A stretch of DNA of 64,000 bases, from the NCBI GenBank assembly GCA_030272155.1, contig CP126192.1, positions 4,374,501-4,438,500 of the forward strand. Direction: 5' to 3'. Under the pieces are notes generated by a model that made no database searches, was not told the DNA's origin, and was given only the letters and a program-made list of their open reading frames with translations. Each line of letters starts with the position of its first letter. Positions within the stretch are counted from its first letter, which is position 1. Source of the stretch: Tetradesmus obliquus. Lineage: Eukaryota; Chlorophyta; Chlorophyceae; Sphaeropleales; Scenedesmaceae. A program made the position numbers and the translations under genes. Positions 1 through 11,944 of this stretch are shown here, piece after piece.

Positions 1-194
1 AGCCAGTTGCCAATGGCCCTGTTGCTGAAGCAGCTGCTGCGGGTGATGCTGCAGTACCACAAGCGGAGGACGCTGCAGCACGCAGCAGCCCAGTGCTGGT
101 GCAGCAATGCAAGCAGGAGCAGCAGCAGCCAGTGGAGTCAGCGCCAGACCAGCAGCAGCAGCAGCCTGAGCACCAGCCGCAAGCAACAGCTGTT

Positions 195-229
<35 letters not shown>

Positions 230-458
230 TGACATAAAGCAGGAGCAGCTGGAGCATCACGTCAAGGTGGAGCCGCAGATCAAGCAGGAGGCTGCAGAGC
301 AGCCAGTGCAGGTGAAGCAGGAACCTGACACAGCCGCGCTGCCCCTAGGTGCAGCTGGTGCCGCTGCAGCAGCTGCCACTGGCCCAGCTGAGCAGCAGCA
401 GCAGCAGCCAGAGCAGCCTGACACAAAGCCTGTTGCAGATACGCAGGCGCCGGCAGGC

Positions 459-490
<32 letters not shown>

Positions 491-3400
491 GCCAGCACCT
501 GCTGCTAGCTTAGGGCAGCCTGCCGCCAGCGTAAGTGTCAGTGGTGCAGCTGCTCCCTCTGCTGCCACAGCTGCTGCTGCTGCTGCCGGTAGGAAGCCGC
601 TCAAAATCAAAGTGAGGTTAGGTGGAGGCTTGCCCAGGCAGGACAGCACAGCAACGCAGCAGCCAGCTGCTGCAGAAGCAGCCGTTGCAGCAGCAGCTGG
701 GGCAGCAGCTAGAGCAGCAGCAGTAGCAACAGCTGCAGAGGCAGCAGCAGCTGGCACGGCAGCAGCAGGTGCAGTAGATGCTGCTGCTGCTGCTGCAGCC
801 TATTCAGGTGCTGTGCCTGGCATTGACCCAGCAGCCCTGGCAGCGGGTGCAATGGACCCCGCTGCTGCAGAAGCAGCAGGCTGGGCACACCCCGGCGCTG
901 CTGCTGCTGCTGCTACTGGCGGCCCCCCTCAGGGCCTCACCTTGGAGGCTGCTGCAGCTGCAGCGGCAGCAGCAGAAGCAGAGGATGCTAGAAAGCAGCC
1001 GGATCTCGGTATTGCTGACAGGCAGGAGCTGGCTTCCTCGCTGCTGCTGCGCGATGTGCACACTGCGCTGCTGCGCCTGGTGGATGGCTCTGCTGCAAAG
1101 CCTGGCAAGAAGCTGCTGCGGCAGCCGCTGGCTGCCAGGATGTGCCCCCCTGAGGGCCTGAAGCAGCAGGTGGTGGTGATGGGCCAGCCGCACTGGGCAT
1201 GCAGGGTGGGCTACGCGCTGACTGCTGCATGGGGTGTGGACAAGGCGGCGCTGGGCGTGGAGGTAGGTGTGGTGGCTCTGGCTGCGTGCGTGTTTTACTG
1301 TTATGCATCCTGCAGCCTGTTGTGATGTCGCATCCAGCTATGCAGATGTAGGTATCAGCTGTGATGCGCTGTTTCTGGTTTGGCTGGCGTGCACTCGATT
1401 GCCGCATGCACGCCGGCTGCTGTGCCTGTGCTCGCCTCGGTCCAGGTGTCGGGATTGTCAGCAAGCAAAGCACTTTCAGTCGGCAATGCACGCTTCTTCT
1501 CACTTGCCGCGTCACCCACTGCCCTGCTTGCTGCTGTTGGTGACTGCTGCATGCGCAGGCTGTGCTGCCGCAGCTCGTGTCGGGCGACTACGCCTCGCTG
1601 CCGCTGGCAGGCCGCATGGCGGTGCTGCGCTGCCTGCTGGAGCTGGCCCTGGCCTCAGAGACACTGCGGGCTCACCTGGACGCACGCATTGAGGCATACA
1701 CAGCACCCCGGCCCTTGCGATCTGACCTGTTCAGGGCCTTTGCAGGCGCCCTGACAGGCCCGCAGCAGCCAGGCCCTGGTAGGGGGCGGTGGGCAAGGCC
1801 GGGTGCTGGCGGCGGCGCTGCTGCTGGTGATGGTGGGCCGAGTGAGGACGACCGGCGTGCTGCTGCTGCTGCGAGTGACAGGGGCACTGCTGGGCGCATG
1901 CTGGAGGAGTGGATGGAGTGGCTGGCGCAGCAGGAGCAGCACAGGTGGGGAGAGGGGTGGGGGTGACGGGGGATCAGCAGTGACAGCAGGCGCAAGAGGG
2001 GGTGTAGGGCGCAGGAATGGATCAGAGGGCGCAGCTTGGTCCCAAGAAAGCAGCAGGAGATGGCCAGGTGGAGTACAACACCGTAACAGCCATGTGTTGG
2101 GACGCTTGCATGCAGCGGCTTGTGATCTGTGTCGGCCAGCAGTGGCAGCCGCAGCTGGTTTGCAGTGTGTGCACTCCATTTGCAGGTACGGTGGTGCTTC
2201 TGCGACCAACTGCATGCGTTGTCTGTTCTGCTGCTGCAGCATGGGCCTGCGTGTGCCGCTGGGCAACGACTGCCGTCAGCGCCGCTACTGGCTGCTGGGC
2301 GGCGTGGCTGGCGCGTGGCGGCTGTTCTGTGAGGAGGCGGACGGCGAGCTCTGGGTGAGGCTGCTGCTGCTGCTGCTGCTGGTAGTCCAACAACATGTTT
2401 ATGTTGTGCAGCTACGATGGTTTGCTTGCAGCTGGAATAGCAGCTTGGAAGCATTCTGTATGCTGTAAAGGCTGTTGCTCGCTTCCTGATGCATGCTTCA
2501 CCTGTATCACATGTGTTTAGAACTTGAAACCCTCAACTCCTGCTGCTACATGTGCCCTGCGCATGCTGCAGGGCTACTATGAGGGCGAGCAGCTGCTGCA
2601 CCTGACGCACTGGATCGCCTGCGCAGCCATTGAGGCGGAGCTGCCGCTGCTGCACACGCTGGCCACCATGCCCTGGCCCTACCGGCCCAACCTGGTGCTG
2701 CTGGGCGTCTCTGCTGCAGCAGCAGCAGCAGCCGCAGCAGCAGGCGCAGAGCCTCCTTCCACCCCTGGCAGTGTGGCCTACTGGGCGTCTGTAGCAACAG
2801 GCAATTCAGGCATTGGCTTTGGCGGGTATCATTACACACCTGCAGAGGCTGGGGTGGTGCCGCTTGGGCCGCAGCTGCTGCCTGGGCTGTGTGTGCCTGC
2901 TGCTGTGCAGCTGATGGGCCCCTGGGAGATGGCCAGGGCCAGGCCTGATGGCTACAGGGGGCTTGCTGCTCCGCTGCTGTATGGGGAGGCAGGTGAGGCG
3001 GCTGCTTGCGGCTAGGTAGTTTCCTGTCTTGCTTTGAAGCTGCAAGAGCATTTACAACGTAGTTGGCTGTTCTGTTGGTGTGTGCTGCTGCTTGGCGCAC
3101 TGCGACGTTGGCCATGGTGCACACTGGCATCAGCAAGTGCTGAACACGCACAACACCTCTCCTGCCCACCTGCCCGCATCCTGCTCTTCTGCTGTTCTTG
3201 TTCTTCTTCTGCTGCTGCTGCTACATCAGACGCGGTCGGCGGCTGCATGCTAGCCAGCAGCGAGGCGAGGCTCAGCTGGGGCCTGGCCGGGCTGCTCAGC
3301 GCTGCGCCCTTCTACGCGGCAGGCGCACAGGCGCTGCTGCAGCAGCTGGGGCCGGTCATGGAGCAGGCGCAGGTGAGGCTGCGGGTGGCTGGGGGAGTGG

Positions 3401-6063
3401 CGCGTGTTTGTCTGTGTTTGTGTGGTCGTGGTCGTGCTACGGTAAAGGCGAGCAGGGCGGGGGTTGCAGGGCGTGGGCTGCAGGCATGCTTTGTGGGGCA
3501 AATGGCATCTGGTGTTGCCGCTATGCTACTTGGATCAATGTTTCTGTCTACACTGCTTGTGCAAGTGGCAGCAGAACATCTCAATTTTATCAGGTAATGA
3601 CCATTCACGTCTGCATAGTAATTGTCCCGTGCTCTTTCCCGGCAGCGCCTGTTTCTCTTTGCCGCACACCCCAACTTCTGCCCATGCTGTTGTGCCCCCT
3701 CTACCACCTGCAGGCCGCATCCACATGCGCAGCCTACACCGCTGCACTGCTGGCGCTGGAGTCCCTGCTGTCTCAACCCGAGCTGCAGCCAGCGCCACTC
3801 AACAGCCAGTGGCAGGGCCAGTGGCAGCAGCGCTGGCGGCACAGCCTTGCTGCTGCTGGGCCTGGCAGCTGGGAGGCGCTGCTGCTGCACCTGGCGCTGC
3901 TTGGGCGGCACGTGGTGCACGGCGAGTGGCAGATTGGGCGGGAAGGCTTCATGCGGCTCGCTGCTGCCTGCAAGTGGGTGGCTGAGCACACTGCGGCTCC
4001 TATGTATAGTTTTTGGTTGCGAAAGCAGGCTAAGCAGCTGGTGCAAAACCATATGCTTGAATCTGAGATGATTGTGCTTGGTTGTAAGGCTGTGTCTACC
4101 CACCACACTTTGTTAAGCCCACCCTCGACTCACTGCTTGCTTGCGGCATACAGTGAGCTCGAGGGCACGTGACTGCCGCTCCTGAGCATTCTTGTTCTGC
4201 GCTGCTAGTTTGCGTAGTGTGAAACGAATGCATGTGTCATGCTTCTTTTGCTGCCGCTGCAGGTGCCCGCTGCGCTTCCCAGGCATAGGCGAGGAGTGGA
4301 TGCTGGCGCGCACGCCGCTGCTGCAGCACATCTACAAGTACAGGCAGCTGCCGCCCGCAGCAACCGCGCCGCTGCCGCCGCCTGCTGCAGAGCTGGGCGC
4401 AGCCGCAGACGCTGTGCGCAAGCTGCCGCCTGTCTGCTGCTATAAGGTTGTGGGCGTGGCATTTTGTGCATACCCAATGCCTGAGGCACTGAAGAAGCAG
4501 GCGCAGCCACCAGTGGATGAGTCAGCTGCTGCTGCAGCAGCAGCAGCCATGGCAGGTGCTCTGGGGGAGCATGATGCGCTGATGACAGAAGCAGACGAAG
4601 CAGAGGCAGCAGCACTGCTAAGCGATGGTGTCGGCCCAGCATCTGGCGGTATCGCTGCCGCTGCTGCTGCTGCATTGGGTGACGCCAAGCACAACAGCAT
4701 TGCTGCTGTGTTTGATGATGATGACATTGGAGGCTTGCTGGACTTTGATGTGGATGAGCTGATCAATGATGTGGGGGCACTGGACCACCACCACAGTGGT
4801 GCCAGCAGGCTCCCTTCGCTGCAGCTGCCGCCGCTGCCTCCGGAGCTGCAGCAGCAGGCTGTGCCACACAGCACAGCTATTGCTGCTGGGGGTGATAGTG
4901 CGGCAGCAGCGCCAGCAGCTGCAGGTGACACGGCAGCGTCCCTGGCAGCGCAGCTGCAGCAGCAGCTGAGCAGTGCAGAGCCGCCGGTGCCTGGCAGCAC
5001 TGAGGGTGGCAAGGTGCTGTTTAGGCCGCCATGCATGTGGGCGCTCATGAGCCCAGTCACCCGCAACAGCAGCAGCAACGGCAACGGCAACGGCACTGCT
5101 GCTGCTGCTGCTGCTGCTGGCGATGGCAGCTACGGTGGATCTTTCCTCCCCAGCCACTACCATCAGCCAGGGCAACAAGATGCAGCAGCAGCAGCAGCAG
5201 CAGGCGGGCAGCAGCAGCGGCCGTTCATAGCAGTGCCGTTCCACATTGACTGCTTCCTGCCAGAGTTCCTGGTGTCACCTGCTGCGTACGAGGCTGGTGT
5301 GAGACACAGCTGGCTGCCCGGGGACAGGTTCAGGACCTACAGCGGGGCACAGCAGCAGCAGCAGCACCAGGTGCGGCGACAGTTTGGGCAGCAAGGCACC
5401 GGGACCTGCAACAATGTTTAATGGCAGTTGTTGCTGATGGCAGGCTCCGCATGTCTGTGCCACATGCAGCACCTGTGTTGTGCAGCCCTGCTGCACTCGG
5501 CCCGACAACGGCTGTGACTTTAGCATGCGCTGTCCCTGCTGCACTTCAAGGAAGGGCTGGCTCTTGTTGTCCCTGTAGCTCCCCTGCTGACGATGCTGCT
5601 GCTGCTGCAGGGCCCGAAGGGCGCGCCTCCCGCCCCGCGCGGCACCATCATGAGCGTGGACGAGTCCCCTGAGGATGAGGCCCCCGACCCCTGGGAGGCC
5701 ATCACCGTGCTGTGGGACAGCAACCAGGACAGCGCAGACCTGGAGCACAAGGTGCGAGGGAGGGCGTGTTGACAGCATGGCCAGTGCCAGCAAATCGCAT
5801 GCATGTGCTGTGGGACAGCAGCAAGGACAGCGCAGACGTTGAGCACAAGGTGCGGAGGGGGCACATGTCTGGCAGCAGGTGGACGGCTTGGATGGCGGCT
5901 GGCACATTCAATGCACCAAGTTGTTGCAAAGCAGAATGGCACATTGTTGCAGGAGCTGTTGGGTTGGTACGGATGCCGGCTGCAGCAGTGCAGCCTGATG
6001 AACAAAGAGTGCTGGGATTACCTTGTCATGCACCAGCTAGACGCTGCAGTTCTAACCTTACAC

Positions 6064-6097
<34 letters not shown>

Positions 6098-8586
6098 CAG
6101 GTATCTCCCTGGGAGATCCAGCCCGACCAGGACGACGCAGCACATGCAGCAGACACCGCCCGCACAGCAGCACACGAGCCAGCCGGCTCAGAGTCAACGC
6201 AGCAGCAGGGCGGCGGCGGCCTGGCGGGCGATGCAGACTCCTCAGCAGCAGCGCAGCGTGCAGCGCGGCGGCGTGCCAGCAGAGCTATTGACATCAGCAG
6301 CTTGATTGGTGCTGTTGATAACGAAGATGATGAATACAACCCCTTGGCTGACGGCAACTCCTCAGACTCGGATTGCGGCGGCAGGCGGCGCAAGGGCAGG
6401 GGCCGTGGCGGCGCTGGCGGCGGGGTGACTTGGGGTGGCGACCGGGGCCCGAAAGGCAGCAAGCGCGGCAGGGGCAGCGATGATGAGGACTTCCGGGCGT
6501 CAGACGGGCAGGCCCCGAGTGGCAAGCGTGGTGGCAGGGCTGGTGGGGTTTCCCGGGGCGGTGCTGCTGCTGGCCCTGGGGTGCAGCAGTGGGGACCGGA
6601 GCAGATCCGGCAGCAGCAGGGCGCGCACCTGGCACTGAAGCAGCAGCAGATGTTGGCGGCGATGCTGGCGGGTAACCAGGCGGCGCTGGCGGCGCTGCTC
6701 AACGTGCCGCCCACTGCACCCATCCATGACCAGCCACTGCCCACGCCACTCAAGCCGGTGAGGCCGCGCTGCTGCTGTGTGCGCTGCGTTGCCAAACATG
6801 CTGTGCTTGATTTGGTGTACAGTGTGGGCTTTGCCATTCGTACTGCTGCACTGTGAGCAGCATGATTGCCTACATGTGCTTGCGTGCTTGCCAAGCTGCA
6901 AGCAGTGCAGCTGTGCTTCACTACAGCACAACGTACAATGACATGCAAATACATATCTGCTGGCATATTTCTCCTTGCCTTCTTGCTCAGTGGGCCACTA
7001 AACGTTGCCATCTTTGCCCAGGTCTTGGCTTACTGTGTGTTGTGCTGCTCCACCCACTCCTCACCCCTGCAGGACTGCCTGGCTGCGCTGCCGTGCCGCA
7101 CCAGCTTCATCACGCTGGTGGCAGACTACAGCATCAGCCTGAAAGGCCAGTTTGCGCCGCCTATGTGGAACGGCCGAGAGCTGGACCTGTACTCGGTGAG
7201 GGGCAGGGGCTGTACAAAGAGCTGCTGCAGGGGTGCTGGGAGGATTTAAACCTGGCATTCGCTGCCTGCAGCGACAAACGAGCCCAGCTCATCCTGATGT
7301 GGCCAGCACTGTAAAGGAAACCTGCTCTCACCACTGATGTATGTCTCTGCTGCCGCCTGCTGCAGCTGTTCATGGTGGTCAACGTGCGAGGCGGCTACGA
7401 GGCCGTCTGCCGCACCAACCGCTGGCCCGATGTGTGCCGCGCCATGAGCTGCTTCAAGGACCCCACAGCAGCAGACGGCATGCGCACCAGCTACGAGAAG
7501 TGCCTCGTGGAGTTTGAGCAGTACGTGCGGCGCGGCGGCTGGGAGCAGGACCGGCAGACAGCACGCCGGCCCCAGGCGCTGAAAGAGGACACTGCTGCTG
7601 CGTTTGAGCAGGTGATGCGGGCCGGCAAGGCCGCAGCGGCAGCGCCGCCGCCGCCGCCGCCACCGCCTGCTGCACCTTCTGCAAGCATGGGGCAGCGGCC
7701 TCAGCTTGTGGCGCTTCCTGCAAACTTGGCGCAGAGCCTGCCTGGCTTGGGGCAGCCTGGCGGGCCTGCTATTGTTGGGCTGAACCCTGCTGGGCAGATC
7801 ATTGTGTCTGCGACAGCGCAGCAGATGCAGGCCATGCAGATGCAGCTGCGCATGCAGTCCCAGCAGCAAAAGCAGCAGCAGGCGCTGCTGCTTGCGCAGC
7901 AGGGCAAGGCGGCAGTGCCTGCTGCTGGTGCGCCTGTGGTGGTGCCAGCAGGGCCTGCTGCAGCAGGGGCAGCAGCAGCAGTGCAGGCACAGCAGGCGCT
8001 GCTGAGGCAGCAGCTGCTGCAGCAGGCACAGCTACAAGCTGCTGCAGCAGCAGGCGGTGGAGGTGTGCCAGTTGTCCCAGCAGCTGCAGCGGCTGCTGGC
8101 GCCCCCGCTGCCAATCCGCAGCTGCAGGCGCTGCTGCAGCAGCAGCTTCAAAAGGCAGCTGCAGCGCGAGGTGCCGCACCAGGTGCTGTGCCTGCTCTGT
8201 CTGGAGGCCTGACCCTGCAGCAGCTACTGCAGCAACAGCAGCAGCTCAAGCCGGGCGGTGTTGTTGCTGCGCCTCGTCCAGTGGGCGCAGCGGTTGTGTC
8301 GTTGCCAAAAGGGATTGCACCCGGGCAAGGCGCAGCACTGCCTCGTGCGGCTGTGATGGCACCTGTGCCTGCGCCTGTAGCAGCACTTCCTGCGGGCGCA
8401 GCCGCAGGAGGCGCAGTTGGTGCACCAGCAGCAGCAGTGCCTGCAGGTGCGGCACAAGCTGCGGCAGCGGCGGCTGCTGCAGCTGCAGCAGCGGCGGCAG
8501 CTAAGGCAGCAGGAGCTTCCTCCAGTGCCCACGCCCTGGCTGGTACTGGCAGCCTCAACTTTTCATCCTTGCTGGATGATTTGTGA
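1..8586 (+). CDS. DDT-WHIM-ARID chromatin protein, 5' end outside the window
   Basis: Probable nuclear chromatin regulator. About 1,945 residues lie in the window; the frame is open at base 3, so the start is upstream. Proposed exons: 3-1262, 1559-1944, 2240-2354 (or from 2186), 2572-2992, 3230-3372, 3714-3973, 4263-5370, 5611-5751, 6101-6757, 7073-7195, 7366-8586; all phases join. The first exon is Gln/Ala-rich, then shows a DDT-like end (LLLRDVHTALLRLVDG). Exon 2 carries a WHIM1-like helix (DYASLPLAGRMAVLRCLLEL), and exons 3-4 a WHIM2/WSD motif (RVPLGNDCRQRRYW). Exons 8-9 carry a BRWD-like piece (ITVLWD, then VSPWEI), followed by acidic and RGG-rich sequence. Exons 10-11 hold an ARID domain (ELDLYS, then LFMVVNVRGGYEAVCRTNRW). 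The C-terminus is poly-Q/A and ends in LDDL. DDT-WHIM proteins usually partner ISWI remodellers and ARID binds DNA; a remodeller-accessory role is inferred. Confidence 0.85.
5707..5855 (+). repeat. Direct duplication of an exon end plus splice donor
   Basis: About 51 bases at 5707-5757 (end of the exon encoding VLWDSNQDSADLEHK plus its GTGCGA donor) recur at 5805-5855 with a few changes and a GTGCGG donor. The spacing is 98 bases, not a multiple of three. Reading on past the first donor meets a stop quickly, so the second copy looks like a decoy donor inside the intron. Confidence 0.8.
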
Positions 8587-8642
8587 CCGGGTGATTCGTG
8601 TCTGAGACCTGCCAGGTAGCAATAGCTCTTGCCTAGCTCTGA

Positions 8643-8647
8643 TGTAA
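8643..8647 (+). terminator. Candidate TGTAA poly(A) signal of the ARID gene
   Basis: TGTAA lies 57 bases after the stop codon at 8584-8586. This is the usual chlorophyte polyadenylation signal. Confidence 0.5.
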
Positions 8648-9916
8648 GGATTGTTGGGAAGGGGTGTTTGAGCAAAGTAGACTTAATCACTGAATTGATT
8701 GCCACGTTTTCGGTGTATGGTGTGCACGAGGCCTCTTTGAGCAATCAGGCCACTACCACAACCTGATGAAAGCGCAGGCTTGTGCCTGTTGGCGGCGGCC
8801 AGCCAATCTGGCTGATTGTGTGTCACAGTTGTGCCCTATGAGCCTGTGTGTGGCTTGATAGTCGAGCGACGCTCATGACGCGTACCATCATGATGCCAGC
8901 TGTGTAACATTGTCCGGCTAGTACCCCTGCCCATGTCCAACTCTGCAAGTGCTGGTAAGATCCTCTAGAGGATCTCGCTGATGACGAACCGTCGGGAAGG
9001 TTTGCATTGAGCCTGGTCCGACTCTTCTGCATGGAAGCAGCACATGTGCCTTGTTCAAACGTCTGACTGTTACGGCTGTGCTTCACGGTAAAAGGTGATG
9101 GCAGACATATGGGTGTAAGGCTGTATATGTACAGTGTGAAGAGGCTCCAACGCATGCAATTAGACAAACAATGCAGTTGAGGTGAAAGCACTGCTGGATA
9201 CGTTGAGCCCATCAACGGCAAAAGCGCACCCGGGGCATCAACATCTACACTGCTTGTCAGCCTCTTAGGTGCTTGTGAGCGGACATCAGGCTTGTTGAGA
9301 TGGTAGGCACAATACAGTTTGTTACAACCACATGCTTGACTGCATTCCACCGCAATCCGTCAGCTCTGTCATCACAACGACGAGAACAATGCTAGCTCAC
9401 AGATTGTCACGATTGCAGCCAAGACACATCACCATGAGCACTGGCCGATACTGTCGCACGGGTGCAGCATCACCCGACAGCAACAGCATCGGACACAGTC
9501 TCATCACCTTGTGCCCTGATCGACCTCCACACCACGAGCACAATACCCTTACACAACCATGCTGCACGCACGTCATACTGTCACAACACAAACACCCGCA
9601 CGCGTGAGTTGAACACATACATAACTCCTAACTGACCCACCCGCCACCACTCAACGGCCCACACTGATGTGCCCAGCCCCATGCTGCACAATCCTAGTGG
9701 CCCTGGCCCTGACCCACTGAACAAGAAATGTCCTGCCCAGGCAATGTCCCCATGCACTCACACAAGGGAACATAAGCTAGAGCCACGCACCTTAAGCTGA
9801 ACGCTGCATGCAGCTGCTTGCAGCCCCGCCACGAAAGCAACACAACCGGGAAAAGCCAGCAGCAGCTGGCACAGCAACATGTAAGCGCATGTGCGCTGGT
9901 GAACCATTCCTGCTGC

Positions 9917-10024
9917 TCTGCCAAGCTGGAGCCGCTGCTTCAACTGCTGCTTGTCAAAGCTGCGGTGTGCTCTGCCAAGTTGGAGCCGCTGCTTCAACTG
10001 CTGCTTGTCAATGCTGCGGTGTGT
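9917..10024. repeat. Two tandem copies of a 54-bp unit
   Basis: Units at 9917-9970 and 9971-10024, each starting TCTGCCAAG and ending GCTGCGGTGTG, differ at only about three positions. They lie 93 bases beyond the ARF1 stop, probably inside its 3' UTR. Confidence 0.9.
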
Positions 10025-10116
10025 TCAGCATTGCTTGGTACGCACTGCATGCCCAGCTGCCGCCAATGGCCAGCTGCCAGTGCGGCAGCTGCCACGCTGC
10101 TTGCTGCACTGCTGTA

Positions 10117-11527
<1,411 letters not shown>

Positions 11528-11944
11528 GTCGACTAGTTTTCTATTTTCTGTCTAAAACTACGTCTAGGCGTGGATACGCCGATGTATGCCCCTGGCACCG
11601 TCTGTTGCTCAGCAGGACTGCGTCAAGCGTGTGCACGCAAACAATATCGTAGACGGCGCGAAGGCGGTGGGATACGATTGTGCATGCAAGCGTGCCTCGA
11701 GGCTGAAGAACGCAAGAAGAAGAACAGCAGGGGTTTTTAGTTTTGGGGGTTTGTCTATGGCTATCCATTAGTAGGCCAAAACGACGGTTTCAGACGGCGC
11801 AAGACATATAAAGATCGTCAGCGCGCGGTCAACACCAGCCTGTGTAGTGCCAAATCACTACAGCAGAAGAGGTCCCGGGTCAAAGCCTGCCTGGCCCCGT
11901 TTGGGTGCCAGGCACACGCCGCAAGGGCATGCCAAGGGCAGGAT
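11528..11944. promoter_or_regulatory. Shared divergent promoter, ARF1 / TBC1D22-like
   Basis: 417 bases separate the ARF1 start (minus) from the TBC start (plus). No convincing ORF lies between them. The interval must hold both promoters and both 5' UTRs. Confidence 0.6.
11807..11813 (+). promoter_or_regulatory. Candidate TATA box of the TBC gene
   Basis: TATAAAG, 132 bases upstream of the proposed ATG at 11945. The transcription start is not visible, so this rests on the motif and its distance. Confidence 0.35.

Larger units (their letters stand above)
8587..10116. other. Convergent intergenic region, ARID gene / ARF1
   Basis: About 1.5 kb between two convergent stop codons. It should hold both 3' UTRs. 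Open frames here begin at non-ATG codons or lack any family signal, so no gene is called. The only clear structure is the 54-bp tandem repeat near 9.97 kb. Confidence 0.6.

Noticed and set aside
4440-5244. Overlapping minus-strand ORFs of 208-218 codons
   Set aside because: Antisense shadows of the large ARID-gene exon at 4263-5370; no domain signal.
8823-9350. 175-codon minus-strand ORF
   Set aside because: Begins at a GTG, shows no domain and no splice partners, and lies in a convergent 3' region.
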